64,000 bases of DNA, from assembly GCF_000247815.1 (NCBI RefSeq), contig NC_021685.1:14311915-14375914 (forward strand), given 5' to 3'. The stretch comes from Ficedula albicollis (Eukaryota > Chordata > Aves > Passeriformes > Muscicapidae). The notes under the pieces were generated by a model, which saw only the letters and a program-made list of their open reading frames with translations, made no database searches and was not told where the DNA came from. The position numbers were made by a program, and so were the translations under genes. Positions 11,426-22,368 of this stretch are shown piece after piece (the first letter of the stretch is position 1; each line of letters begins with the position of its first letter).

Positions 11426-13772
11426 CACATTTCTAACAAAGCTCCAGCTGCAGAGAGTTGGAAAGTATTTCTAAGACAGCAGAAATATGGAATTCAAGCA
11501 AAGTATAATTTTGATACAGACAGACAACATATTTTTCATGCAAATAGTGTGAATGAGAGCTGATGCTCATACATATAAAATAATTTACATTTTTCATAAG
11601 GCATTCTGAAAAAAAAAGAAACCAACCAATTCCTGCTTAACTATGAAATATTCTGCTCCAGAAGGATTTTTTGGCTATGAAAACCAAGTGACCTTTCATA
11701 TTAACATTGATTCAAAATGATATTTTTATTTCATTTTGAAATGTCAATTTGGTTTTTTTAGCCACCAAATCAAAACTAAGTGACATTTAAACTTTAAATT
11801 CATTGAAAAAGAACTGTTTGCACTCAAATGCCAAACTGAAATAATAATTAAAAAAAATAAAAATCACTTCTCATTAAATTATTTTTTCCAGAAGTTTAAA
11901 AGCTTTTGTTTCTTACATCAACTGGAAAGATATTGTCCTGGACTTTTGTTTCAAAATTTATGTCAGAAAATAGTGCTTTGTCCAAGCACCAGTTTTTGCT
12001 GCAATTTCAATTTATGGATCAAAAAGACAAGAAAATTATTACCGTTATTAGCTTCAAAGTTCAATCCCCAAACAACCAAGCCTATTCTTTTTCACCAGCT
12101 CTGCAATTCACTAAAAAACAAATTCAAAATCAACTCCCCCATTACCTTTCATTTCAAGAGAAAGGGGAAATTCAAGAAGTAATCTCCTAATGGAGCAATC
12201 CCCAGTAATGGGAGATCATCACAATGTTCCACTATCAAGCTTGGCACAATATCAAAATTCTTAGACAATCTGAGCCCTTTTGCCTTGGAGTAGCCAGCAA
12301 GCACTTTCTTGATCGAGGTGCATCCAAAGTCCTGATCTTAATCTTCAGGTGTTGGATTTGCACGATCATGAAGCCAAACAATGGAATTGTTCAATGCCAC
12401 AACTTTTTATTCTGAGAAGGATGGCCTTGCCTCCTGTGGCTTTTGACAACAGCTAAGCCATGACAGGTTTAATGCAAATGGGGCTTTTCTCTTATTTGAT
12501 TGGGGTTTTATCAAAATTTTTTTATAAATATCTGCACCACACACAAACTGAATTATTCTTCACTTTGGCCCATATTGCTGTCCCCTAAGGAGGGGCCACA
12601 AGTCACATGAATGTTCTTGGAGAAATAAAAAGCTCAGCAAGACAGGGCTGCTCTGTGTGTGTGTGTGATTGCTATTATTTGGTTATGCTGCAAAGAGAGG
12701 ATAATGAATTTAATCTCATGGAGAAAACAAGAGAGAAAATGGATTATAAGAGTAGCTGGGAAGGAAAGCATGGGGACAAAAAGCCAAACCCAACCAACCA
12801 AACCACTCCTATGGAACAAGCTTTCTTCTAAGAAAATGTTCTGAGTTTCATTAAGCCAAAGTAAAAGCTGGGGGAAAAGGGAAGGTGGAGGGAAAAAATA
12901 AAATTAAAAAAAAAGAGGCATTCTCATAAAAGTATCCTAATTTCTACAGCTATAGAAACAGGTCAGCTCTCGGGGCAAATGCCAGCAAAGCTGTTGCCTG
13001 TTTGGGCTGCAGTTCCTGTAGCTCGGTAATAGTGCAGTTAATTGAAGCGATAACAAACAGCACCTGACTGATAATTGCTCCTGTTTGCCAGGGAGGGTGT
13101 GATCCAACCCATCCTGAGCCATTATCACATCTTTCTCAGCCTCTCTTGTTTGGCTCTGACAGGACTGTGGTGGTAAGTGGTGTTAGCTCATTTCCTTATT
13201 ATTTCTCAAGGATTGAAGCAAATGGTCCTCACTGAGTAGAGCTTCCCAGCATTTTAACTGTTCCTTTAAATTATAACTATCTTTTATCAGGAAGCACTTC
13301 TATGAAAGTTAGTCATTAGTAGAAATCTTGCATTTTACAGAGAAACATGAAATTATGTCAGTCGTTTTAGGATGGGATTTTTAAGAGTGAATTCTAGAAA
13401 TTCAAGCCCTACTCCATCACACAATCCTTCCTGGTTTATAAACCTTTCCATCTGCAAAAGTATTCTTCTTAAAAATGCTCAAAGTGTGAATCTGAGTAGT
13501 ATAAACCCAAAATTATTTTCATAACTATGGCCTTTATCTCCTGCTCTTCCCCTGGTTAAAGCACAGGACCCCAGATTAAAAGCAGTTGGGAAATTTTTGG
13601 CTCACAAAAAGTAACAGACAAACATTGCAGCTGTGTTTTACTTCTGGCCTTATCCTAGAAAAACTGAGCTGCTGCCAGCTTTTCTGACAGAAAGGAATCA
13701 AGTTTCTTTCTGTGTGATTGAAGCAACTGAGAAAGTACTAAACAACCCCTGAGCATAGAGTAGTTTGAGAAA
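11426..13772. other. Non-coding stretch with one regulatory-looking patch
   Basis: This is AT-rich unique sequence with short chance frames and a small TG microsatellite near 12652-12667. The patch at 12990-13165 is described separately. Nothing else is supported. Confidence 0.55.
12990..13165. promoter_or_regulatory. Candidate enhancer-like patch (TAATTG, E-box, forkhead/SOX-like motifs)
   Basis: Seen: GTTAATTGAAG near 13038-13048, a GATAACAAAC string at 13049-13058, an E-box CACCTG at 13061-13066, and ATAATTG at 13071-13077. These are tightly packed in non-repetitive sequence that contrasts with its bland AT-rich flanks. Dense clusters of homeodomain, SOX/forkhead and E-box cores are typical of conserved vertebrate enhancers. 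The functional call is inference. Confidence 0.25.
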
Positions 13773-14177
13773 GACTCCCCCATACCTTTACATAAATTAT
13801 TCTTTGAATGTACCTGCTTGTAAACACCTGCAAATTCCCTCACGACAGGGTAAAATGAACAGCTTGTCCCTATAAAACCAAGGAACCTCTGGAACATGGA
13901 CTTAACTAGAAATCATAAATTATTCTTTGAATGTACCTGCTTGTAAACACCTGCAAATTCCCTCACGACAGGGTAAAATGAACAGCTTGTCCCTATAAAA
14001 CCAAGGAACCTCTGGAACATGGACTTAACTGGAAACAGACTCCCCCATACCTTTACATAAATTATTCTTTGAATGTACCTGCTTGTAAACACCTGCAAAT
14101 TCCCTCACGACAGGGTAAAATGAACAGCTTGTCCCTATAAAACCAAGGAACCTCTGGAACATGGACTTAACTAGAAA
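13773..14177. repeat. Three-copy tandem repeat, units about 122-140 bp
   Basis: Copies lie at 13773-13911, 13914-14035 and 14038-14177. Copies 1 and 3 both start GACTCCCCCATACCTTTAC and end CTAGAAA. Copy 2 lacks that 5' piece and ends CTGGAAA. The bodies are otherwise practically identical, including a CTATAAAACC string and CCTCACGACAGGG. Spacing is 123 bp between copies 1 and 2 and 142 bp between 2 and 3. The TATAAAA string and retained CpG could hint at an LTR fragment, but no termini are seen. Confidence 0.95.
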
Positions 14178-16061
14178 TGTTATTTCATTAACAGATTTAA
14201 GTTGAATGGAGTTGAACCAATCCTGATGCTGTAATATAGTTGGGGTTTTTTTATATAACAAAAAGATTAGCTACTATTAAAATTATCTCTTTTTCTTAAT
14301 TCTGCCCTTGGAATCTTCAAAGTTGATATATTTCAAATTTGGAAAATACTCATTTTAAGATTGTAAACACAATCATTAATTGTTTTATGCAGTGAAAGGG
14401 TAAACATATCTATTTAAACAAACATCTGGCCAAACAGGTGCTTCCTCATTTAATATCCTATTAATAATTCCACTTACTTCTCTTTCCTGCTGATGCCAAA
14501 CGATTTGTGAGGGATTTAAATCACAGTGGTATAAAGTGTCACCTGCTGGTATCAACTTAATGTACCTGAAATATCCAAGGCATCCAAGCTTATCGTGTGT
14601 CTTGAGCTAAAGTTCTGTCAAATACTGTGACCTAATTTCAGTCAATGTTGGAAAGACACCAAATCAATACCCCAGTAATGCAGAGATGTATCCATCATTT
14701 AGCAGGGGACACTTTGTCATTTTAGTCACAGTCTAGTCTCCAAGTTTCATACAGTTTGCTTTGGATTGTTTGAAGGGATAGATCTGTTGTTTTGAATTTT
14801 GTTTTGCATAGTGATCCTTTTTTTTTGAGTCAGAAAACCACAACACTTGAGAATTACAAAAATTTCCCCACTTTGTTTTTTTAGGAGTATTGTTTGACCT
14901 AAGGCTTCTGGCCAAATGCAATTAAAATAAAATTAATTATTAAAATAATTACATTCTCAGCTCCCTGAATCCTGAATGAAGCTTCACTTGCATACACTGA
15001 CTCTCTGAAAGCAACAGATGAAGTGTCACTTTCTTATTCCAGAGATGACTGCATGTGAGTGCAGTGACCATTGTATATTTCTTACATATTTAAGAAAAAA
15101 TTTCTTAGATATTTAAGTATTGTTATATCTTGCAGCTTAATCAATTAATTGTTTGTAATAGGAGATCATAAGATGAATGATCATGCGACTAAAAAAAAAG
15201 ATAAGAACCTATTCCTGTATTAAATTTATAAAAGCGAATAAAAATTTTATTACTCAAGGCAGCAGAAAACACAAGTTTTCCTGGACTACTGACTTTGCAC
15301 AAGAAGAAAGGTGACAAAGAGTTTGAAATAAATGACAAGAAAAGATCTTTTGGAACGAAGAAAAAAGAGGCAATTTAAGTTCAATCAATCTGAATGTTCA
15401 ACTATATTCATTCATTCTAGATTATTGAGCTTCTCTGCAGATTATTTAAAATAAAAAAAAAACCCAAATACTTTAAAAGCACTTTTCCTTCTCTTCTATG
15501 AGAAAAGATGGTCATATTTGGGATACAATAGGAGTCAAGAAGAAAAAAAAAGGCAGAACAAATAAATAAGACCAAACAGCAAGGAAGATGGGCTGATGAG
15601 TTTCTACATATTCATCTGAATCTTCTGTTTGCTCACCCCTGGGATTAATGTGTTTTAGACCTTACAGACAGACCTGTGAACAGAGTGACCACAGGCAGTT
15701 ATGTTCAATACCATAACTCTATATATTATACTAATACATATATATTTTACTAACTATAAACCAGGCTCTATTCTGTGCTACTCTTCATAGAACAGAGCAT
15801 AAATTCTAAGGTTAAGTGGTTTTCCGCATGCATAAACAATTCCCCAGAACTTTAAGTCAGGCACAAAGGATAACTTCAATGCCAGAGTTACACCTTGTGG
15901 AGGGGCCAGGGGAGATTCCCCATTTTTCATTTGCAGTGCACCCTCCCACTGGGTGGATTTGAACCCTTTATGGACTGCAGAAGCACAGCTCAGAGTAGAA
16001 GGGTTGATGGCAAACCAATCATTAAAAGTTAATCTCACAGAACTGGACTTTGATATGAATC
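14178..16061. other. AT-rich non-coding stretch, no gene recognised
   Basis: The sequence is mostly unique. A 16-base direct repeat (TTCTTACATATTTAAG and TTCTTAGATATTTAAG) lies near 15080-15117. The segment 14480-14620 is a little richer in retained CpG and homeodomain-like cores but is not distinctive enough to call. No RNA gene or exon is supported. Confidence 0.5.
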
Positions 16062-16150
16062 AGAGAATCAGGGAATAATTGAGATTGGAAGAACTTCAGG
16101 AGGTCATGCCCACAGACAACAGGGCAGAGCTCTCACCACAGATTGCAGTA
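16062..16150 (-). mobile_element. CR1 LINE 3'-end fragment, degraded
   Basis: The plus strand reads AGAATCAGGGAATAATTGAG then ATTGGAAGAACTTCAGGAGG. This is a decayed match to the reverse complement of the CR1 3' end, whose canonical form is AGAATCATAGAATGGTTTGG then GTTGGAAGGGACCTTAAAG. CR1 copies are usually truncated at the 5' end, so a short 3' piece is the expected form. The element therefore lies on the minus strand with its 3' terminus near 16062. The right boundary is approximate. Confidence 0.65.
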
Positions 16151-19100
16151 CCAGTTATGACACGGGAATTGGTTTTTCTGAATAAACTGTCTGATTCTAA
16201 TAGGAGGTGGGCATAAAAATAGCATTCAGAAACTCAAGTCATCACACACATTCACTGAAAACAAAAAAAGATTAAAAGAAAATCCTTTCTCCTAGACTGC
16301 CAAATTAAACAGAAATAGAGCTTTTGTTATCAGCAGCAAACAAAAGATGAAAAAGCTGGACCCTCCCACTTCCACAGTTGAAGCGAATGAGTCTCTTTAG
16401 GGTTAGCATTCAAGTTTTCTATTTCTGAACAGAGAAAAAGAGTTTCCATGGATCCAAAAAACTAAAAAAAAAAAAAAAAAAAGCATTCTGACATCAAGTA
16501 TTCTATTAATCCTCTTCATATATATCTCTTGCAGTAGTACTTCTTACTACTTCTTCAGTAGTAACATCTCTCTCTTACAAATATAGGCATTGTAACAGAA
16601 TCACTGCCAAATTTCAAATTCCAAACTTCTCTATAGCTCAGAGTCAGTTTGAAGGGCTGACAGTTTTCAGAAGTTTGTATTAATTTGATTTTGTTGTTCG
16701 TTTGTGGTTTCTTTAAACCTGAAATGAGTTTACACACTATGCACAAATATTTTACACTGAAATATGAAGGCATGCATTTAGGAGGGGATAGTTCACCTTT
16801 GCAAGCACAATTCTCTGAATGTGTGGATTTAAGAATTGTTTCCTTCCTGTAGAATTGCATATATGCAATTCTTATGTCTGGGCCTCCATGATCCCCTAAG
16901 GCTGTCACATACTCAAGTTCAGCACTCCATTTATAAGCACAGAATAGTCAAAAATAAGAGATGATTTACAGTATTTTCCTTTAAACTTTCTAAACAATTT
17001 GAAGCAGTAGCTTCCCCCCCTCCTCAGTTCACTGGCAGGAAAAAATAAAATTCTGTAGAGTCAGGATTAAGTGCAATAACAGTATTATACACTACGATAT
17101 GAAGGTTATTATCCAAAACACAGAAGGCAAAATAAGACAGAACTACATTAACAGTGCTCTCAAAACCATCCCAAATATAGCATTAAAAAAGAGCATAATT
17201 TTTATTTTAAAAGAACCAGTAAAAAGTAATAAACTTGGATGCAAAAAGACAGTGAACTAGAAACAAAGCATGGTCCTCCAAAAGAGAAAGGATGGGACAT
17301 TGATGAAAAATCCCTGTGGTGTGTTCTTTAACTGGCATGACACAGTGGAGTCAGGTGTCTCCTGAACATTCTCCTTTCCCACAGAAAAATTACTATGATA
17401 TTTGTCATTCTAGGGAAACACGCTCTATTTTGACACCACTAATGATGCCAAAAACTTCACAAAATTAATAGAAACACAAGAGGATAAATAAAAGTAGATC
17501 TTGGAATGTCTGGATTTCACATGCCACATGCTGCTTGTGACTGTCTGAAATACTAACTACAGGAAGATTTACAGCATTGTTCATGAAGTTGCAGAATAAA
17601 TTTGGAAAGCAGAGGGGACAGGAACAAAGGAATGAGAAGAATTAAAGTGCTGCTGAAAGGAAGATGGAACTGTTAAATGCAGTTACTGAAAAAAAAAACC
17701 AGCTGAACGTGTCAGATTCCGGAGAGCTACATTTTATAATACAACTTAAATAACCAGATATTCTTACCAAAAGGAGTGTTGTATTTGATGTACTCTGATG
17801 AGAACAAACTAAGTTTTCTCCTGAAAGAACATAAAATGAAAATTATGTCAGGAAAAAGAAAAGGCAGCTTGAAAATTCCCTGTCAAAACAGAAATTATTT
17901 AGATTGTTTATATAGCATTAATATGGATTCATTTAGGAATAAGTATCCCTAGTTATAACAATATAACATAATATTCTTTTTAATAACAGTCTTATTCTGC
18001 AAAAGTTTTTTTCACCATGCTCATGTTAAGACAGGCATTTTCACAAGTGCAGAGTAGCTATTATACCTGCTTATTTACTCTTTCCACTACAGAGTGTCTA
18101 GGATTCCAGCTGTGGGCAGAGAGGATTTTGTGATACTACTGGAGAGACATAAGAAGGTATCAAAACATATTCTTTATTTTAGAGACTTCAGGTGAGAACT
18201 AAGGGGGGGAGTGGAAATCACTGAGCCTAAATAAGCCTGACAAGAATTTCTATTTCTGTTCTAAACCCAAATGGTTAGTTTGAAGCACTTAATTCCATGT
18301 TAATGCAGGTACAGTTTGTGACCCTGGTTCTAGCAGTTTGAGTTTTTATGCAATAAACCTCCTCTCATTTAACACTTTTTCTGTCAACCTGCAATTAGGA
18401 AATCCTATGGAACAATCAAGTGATTGGCAAGGTGTGTTGGTGGGTTTCAGCACATTTTTATGAGTAATCTGCCTGAATTTTCACATATTTTGCTCAGTAG
18501 TTACTCTAAGAGGAGGCGGAGACATGAGGTTATTTTACACCCATCAGAAATTGCCCTTTTGTCACTGTGTCCATCAGGTAGCAGCTTTCATGGTGGGATG
18601 GCACATTTGTTTTGCCATGCCACCGTGTTTAATGAAGCAGCCACATGCATTACCGGAGCATTAATGTTCTGTGCTCCCCCAGGTCTGGCAGGAACGAGCC
18701 CTTTGTGCCCACACTTCCCTTCTGCAGCAGCAGCAGCCAATTCTTCTCCTGCCAGAGCCTTTTCCTACCTGAATGACTGCGCTGACTGCACCAGGACACG
18801 TGGCTGCTGTCAGTCTGAGACACGCCACACGCGAAAGCTTCTCCTTAATGGCAAGTACTCACTTTTTCCCACATAATAACAGCAGAGCAATTCTTATCTT
18901 TTTTATAGAGAAACGAATAGCAGATGTCAGTTACATTTTTTTTTTCAGTCAGTAACTGGGGATTCCTACAGTCCATCTATGACTAATTTACCCCTTTTCA
19001 CACCTTAGTGCAAGTCACTGGACACGTGCCAGGACTCGCAGACTCTCACCCCAACCACCTGCTAGGCTTCAGTATTTTATTTCTACTAATCCTCTTTCCT

Positions 19101-19645
19101 GATTCAAGCCGTCATTACTGATTAAACAAAAGAAACACAGCCACTGGTCTCTCATGAGTGCCTTTCTCCTTATACAAAAGAGATGAAATTTAAGATCAAG
19201 ATGGATGGGGCTATTATGGTTGTTGACATTGCTTCTGTTGTGGAGCCCTTCCGTGTCCCAGTGCTACGTTACATTGCACTGAACAGAAACAGCGACACAT
19301 TTACCACTGCACAATCACCTTGCTTTCATATACAATGGCATCAAGCAGCCAGTGGTGCTATCCATTAAATTGCATGGTTATACAATAGAGAAGGGGTATG
19401 CATTGAAGGAAATGAAGTATCCTTTTGGTTGTGATAGCAGCTGGCTTTTGTTATCACTGCAGAAATCAAGACACCGGAGTACAGCAACTTACAGCACGAA
19501 CCCGTCACTGAAATTCAAAGTCAAAAAGGTCCCTACCATGGAAACTGTGTTTCTGAGCCCATTAAAGAAATACTTCAAAGGAAATATTTTTAAGGTTCCC
19601 ACTACTGACACAGGCTCAACTCATGCCCCTAAACTGAAGGACCTC
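16151..19645. other. Non-coding stretch; 18.4-19.6 kb is less AT-rich
   Basis: From 16.15 to 18.4 kb the sequence is AT-rich and featureless apart from a 19-base A-run at 16464-16482. From about 18.5 to 19.6 kb it has more retained CpG and fewer simple runs, with several overlapping 60-150-codon frames. These have no start context, domain or splice structure that I recognise. One of them runs straight into the adjacent solo LTR and so is spurious. The segment may hold conserved regulatory DNA, which I cannot test. Confidence 0.4.
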
Positions 19646-19992
19646 TGTTGCATTTTTGGTGTTGCTTGGGGTGAAATCAGCAGGAGGCCTTTGCAGGGTG
19701 TTACAGAGATGTTTATTTCAGCCACGCTCGCATTGTCCAGGGTTCGGGAGAACAAAGGCCCCAAGGCTTATCAGGGTACAGATTTAATACATGGGATGAG
19801 CAGGCGGGGAAATCCTTAGGGACCAATTATTAGGAAACACGAAGGTAACTTTAAGGGAAGGGCCAGGGTAAAGGACTAATAGGGAATTAGGGTGGGAGTG
19901 ACCAAAAGGCTGGGAGAGAACACGGAGTTGCCTTAGGGAACAAAACAGGGGTTGCATTCCTTAGTTAGGAATTCCTTTGGGGGTCCTTCACA
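19646..19992 (-). mobile_element. Solo LTR of an endogenous retrovirus (347 bp) with 6-bp TSD
   Basis: The element runs from TGTTGCATTT to CCTTCACA on the plus strand, so it has TG...CA termini. It is flanked by a perfect 6-bp direct repeat GACCTC at 19640-19645 and 19993-19998. On the minus strand it begins TGTGAAGGACCCCC. A weak TATA-like ATTAAAT lies near 19789-19783 and a polyadenylation signal AATAAA at 19717-19712, in correct LTR order. A 6-bp target-site duplication is typical of ERVK-type (class II) elements. Nothing retroviral lies beside it, so it is a solo LTR left by recombination between two LTRs. Intact ends and TSD indicate a fairly recent insertion. Confidence 0.92.
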
Positions 19993-21679
19993 GACCTCTA
20001 GCTCTACCTGTCCCATGTAGCACCTGCAGTATCCAGAACCAGCCTACATGGTGTTACCTGGTACCAGCAGGAGCGGCTTTTAGCCAGTTCTGGGAAAAGG
20101 CAAAGCTGTGAAACCTTTACGATATTCTATTCATTTGCAAACACTTGGTGTAAAAAAAAGTTTTTGTAGCCAAATCTTCTCAAATTAAGAAATATAAAGC
20201 CCTAGTTGAATCAGTTACAAAAATGCAGCATCAGTGCACTGAGAGTACAATAACTACAAAGGAGCTGTTAACTGATGTCTTATTCACACCTCAGTTTTCA
20301 GGAAAAATCTCTCCAAAAGATGACATCTATACCTCATTAATTTACTGTTAAATTCACAATTGTTTTCGTCCTCCCAATATAAAGGCAAATAATTTGAATT
20401 CAAGGCGAAGATATCAAATCCTCCATAAACTAATACATATATGCTTCAATCATAAGCATCCTACATTACCATCACGACTTAAACAATATTAAAATAAGGA
20501 TGGTAGTTCAAAAGATTAGTTACAGTGTGGTATATCTTTCCCTAAATGAGTACTCTATGTTTGAAAAAGAAATTTGTCTCTAAAAAGCATTTTTGTTCCT
20601 GAAGGCTCTTTTTGGACACATGTCAGACATTTAAGTAGATGTGGATAACACAAAAGATCAGTATTTCTTTTGACATACTAATTAAAAGAAATCGATTATT
20701 TTATTCAAGTGCAGTATCATTATTTTTTAGATCTGTTGAAGCAGAGAAATTACTACTGTTTGTATTAGAGTTGAAAATGACAGGAAAGCTTCTGTGCAGC
20801 TTCACTGGGGTGGAATGTACTCAAAAAATTGAGAAAATCTGAAACACTTGGTAGCTTCAGATTTCTAACAGCTGCATATATCCTGTAATTGGAATCTAAA
20901 CTAAAAGTGATATACACATGAAAATAAAGCATGGCACACACCAAAAATTAAAATTGTGATATGATGAGCTTTATAGTCATTAGTTTTTCTAAGAAATGAG
21001 TACTAAAAGCCACACCACCTCTTCTGAAGGTGTAGCTAGCTAGCTGGCTTACCTGAATAATTCCAAAATATCAACACACTTCTCACAGGATCCATACAAC
21101 ATTGCCTGTCTCTCTGCCTCTCAGACAAACCCTGCAGAAAGATGAATGCTTTCCAATTTTCCTGGGAAACACGGCAGAGGAATGGGGTGGGCTCTGCTGG
21201 ATGGTTGTTAGCAGCAGTGGGGCTGCATCCCCTCCAGCCCCTGGACTGCAGCACTGCCCCACTGCCCCAGCCTCCAGCTGAGCCCAGAAATTCACCCAGC
21301 TCTTCAAAAGGGTTCTGCAAAGCACCTGCACAGGGGTTTGGTGCCAGTCTGTCCCCCACTCTCCAGATGTGAGGTGGAACAGGAGCCCCCTGTGCTGCTC
21401 ACTTGGCTTGTGCAAAGCAGGAATCTCTCGGGCACTGCCTTTCACAGGAGCAGTGAAACCCCTCTGCACATCCTGCTCTGCTCAGCCCGCCAGAACATCC
21501 ACTTTTCCCCAGCCTGGCAACAGGAAGATGGAATACTGGCTGTGGACACTCACACTGTACCAGGTAGGACAAAAGAGCCAAGGCAATCCCACTCTCTAGG
21601 GCAGTAGAATCTGACTGATTCAGATTCCAAAGGGTTTCTAGACACCAAGTTTAACCCAAGGTAAGACTACCTTACTGTA
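19993..21679. other. Non-coding stretch ending in a GC-rich patch (21140-21610)
   Basis: The first kilobase is AT-rich unique sequence. From 21140 to 21610 the sequence is strongly GC-richer, with overlapping open frames on both strands. Within it, 21513-21563 is flanked by a good acceptor (CACTTTTCCCCAG) and a donor (CAG/GTAGGA), but all three frames are open, so this is not evidence of coding. CpG density is modest, and I do not call a CpG island. Confidence 0.4.
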
Positions 21680-21980
21680 CATCCAGTAGATTTTTGAACA
21701 TGTCTGTGGATGGAGATGGCTCAACCATTTTTATTAGCTCCAGTGGCTGACTACCATCATTTTGGGATCTTTCCTCACATTCAAATGCAATTTCTCTTTT
21801 TCTAGATTATATCTGGTCTCCTCTGCTCTTTTGCTACACCCCTCCAGGAGTCTTCATCTTCTCTTTAAAATCCCTTTGAATAATTGAAAACAGCACAGCA
21901 GTGGGATCCTCCCCAAAGTCTTTCCTTATAAGAGACCCAGTTCTTCCAGTGTCTCCCTATATATTGTGCTCTAAACCCCT
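21680..21980 (-). mobile_element. CR1 LINE fragment, old
   Basis: Seen on plus: GATGGAGATGGCTCAACCA, CAGTGGCTGACTACCATCAT, TTTCCTCACATTCAAATGCA, then AAGAGACCCAGTTCTTCCAG and ATTGTGCTCTAAACCCCT. In order these parallel the antisense of the conserved 3' part of CR1: a GGGGACTCCACCAC-like block, a CAGTGCCTGACCACCCT-like block, and a CCCAGCTCCCTCAGC...TGTGCTCCAGGCCCCT-like block. The order and spacing fit a minus-strand CR1 copy. Divergence is high and the 3' terminal repeats are absent, so it is an old, partial copy. Confidence 0.8.
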
Positions 21981-22321
21981 AAAAATTTTAATATCATAGT
22001 AATACTAATTCAACAGTGTCACCATGCCATTCTTACAACCTGCTGCCTTTCTGTACTTACTGCTGCCACTGAGCCACTCATTTCTTGGCCTTTTTTAAAA
22101 TTTATTACACAAATAGTTATTGCATGGCTACAGAACACTTCCAGTCAAAATCATGATGAATTCTAAATTAGGCTTGAAGTTGAGCCCCATTTCTCTACCA
22201 GGATATAAGTTATTAGTCTTGTCTTCCCAGTAACTAAAAGAATAAGTACAGCTCACAGTACCACAGGGCCAGGAAAAACGTGTGGAAATATGACTTCTAT
22301 AGGAAGTACCAAAAGCTCATT

Positions 22322-22368
22322 CATTCTCATGTACTACATGAGAATGTAGTAATTTTGTACTACAAAAT
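22322..22368. repeat. Two adjacent perfect palindromes sharing the core TGTACTACA
   Basis: Palindrome 1 has arms CATTCTCATGTA (22322-22333) and TACATGAGAATG (22335-22346) around a single C. Palindrome 2 has arms ATTTTGTA (22352-22359) and TACAAAAT (22361-22368), also around a single C. Both are centred on the same nine bases, TGTACTACA. They could extrude as cruciforms. I know of no element family with this exact form. Confidence 0.95.

Noticed and set aside
18424..18876. 150-codon plus-strand frame
   Set aside because: It has no domain, no start context and no splice structure. It lies in a less AT-rich stretch where long chance frames are expected.
19352..19819. 155-codon plus-strand frame
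   Set aside because: It runs across the boundary of the minus-strand solo LTR at 19646, so it cannot be an ancestral gene.
21513..21563. 51-bp segment with good acceptor and donor in a GC-rich patch
   Set aside because: All three frames are open, so there is no evidence of coding.
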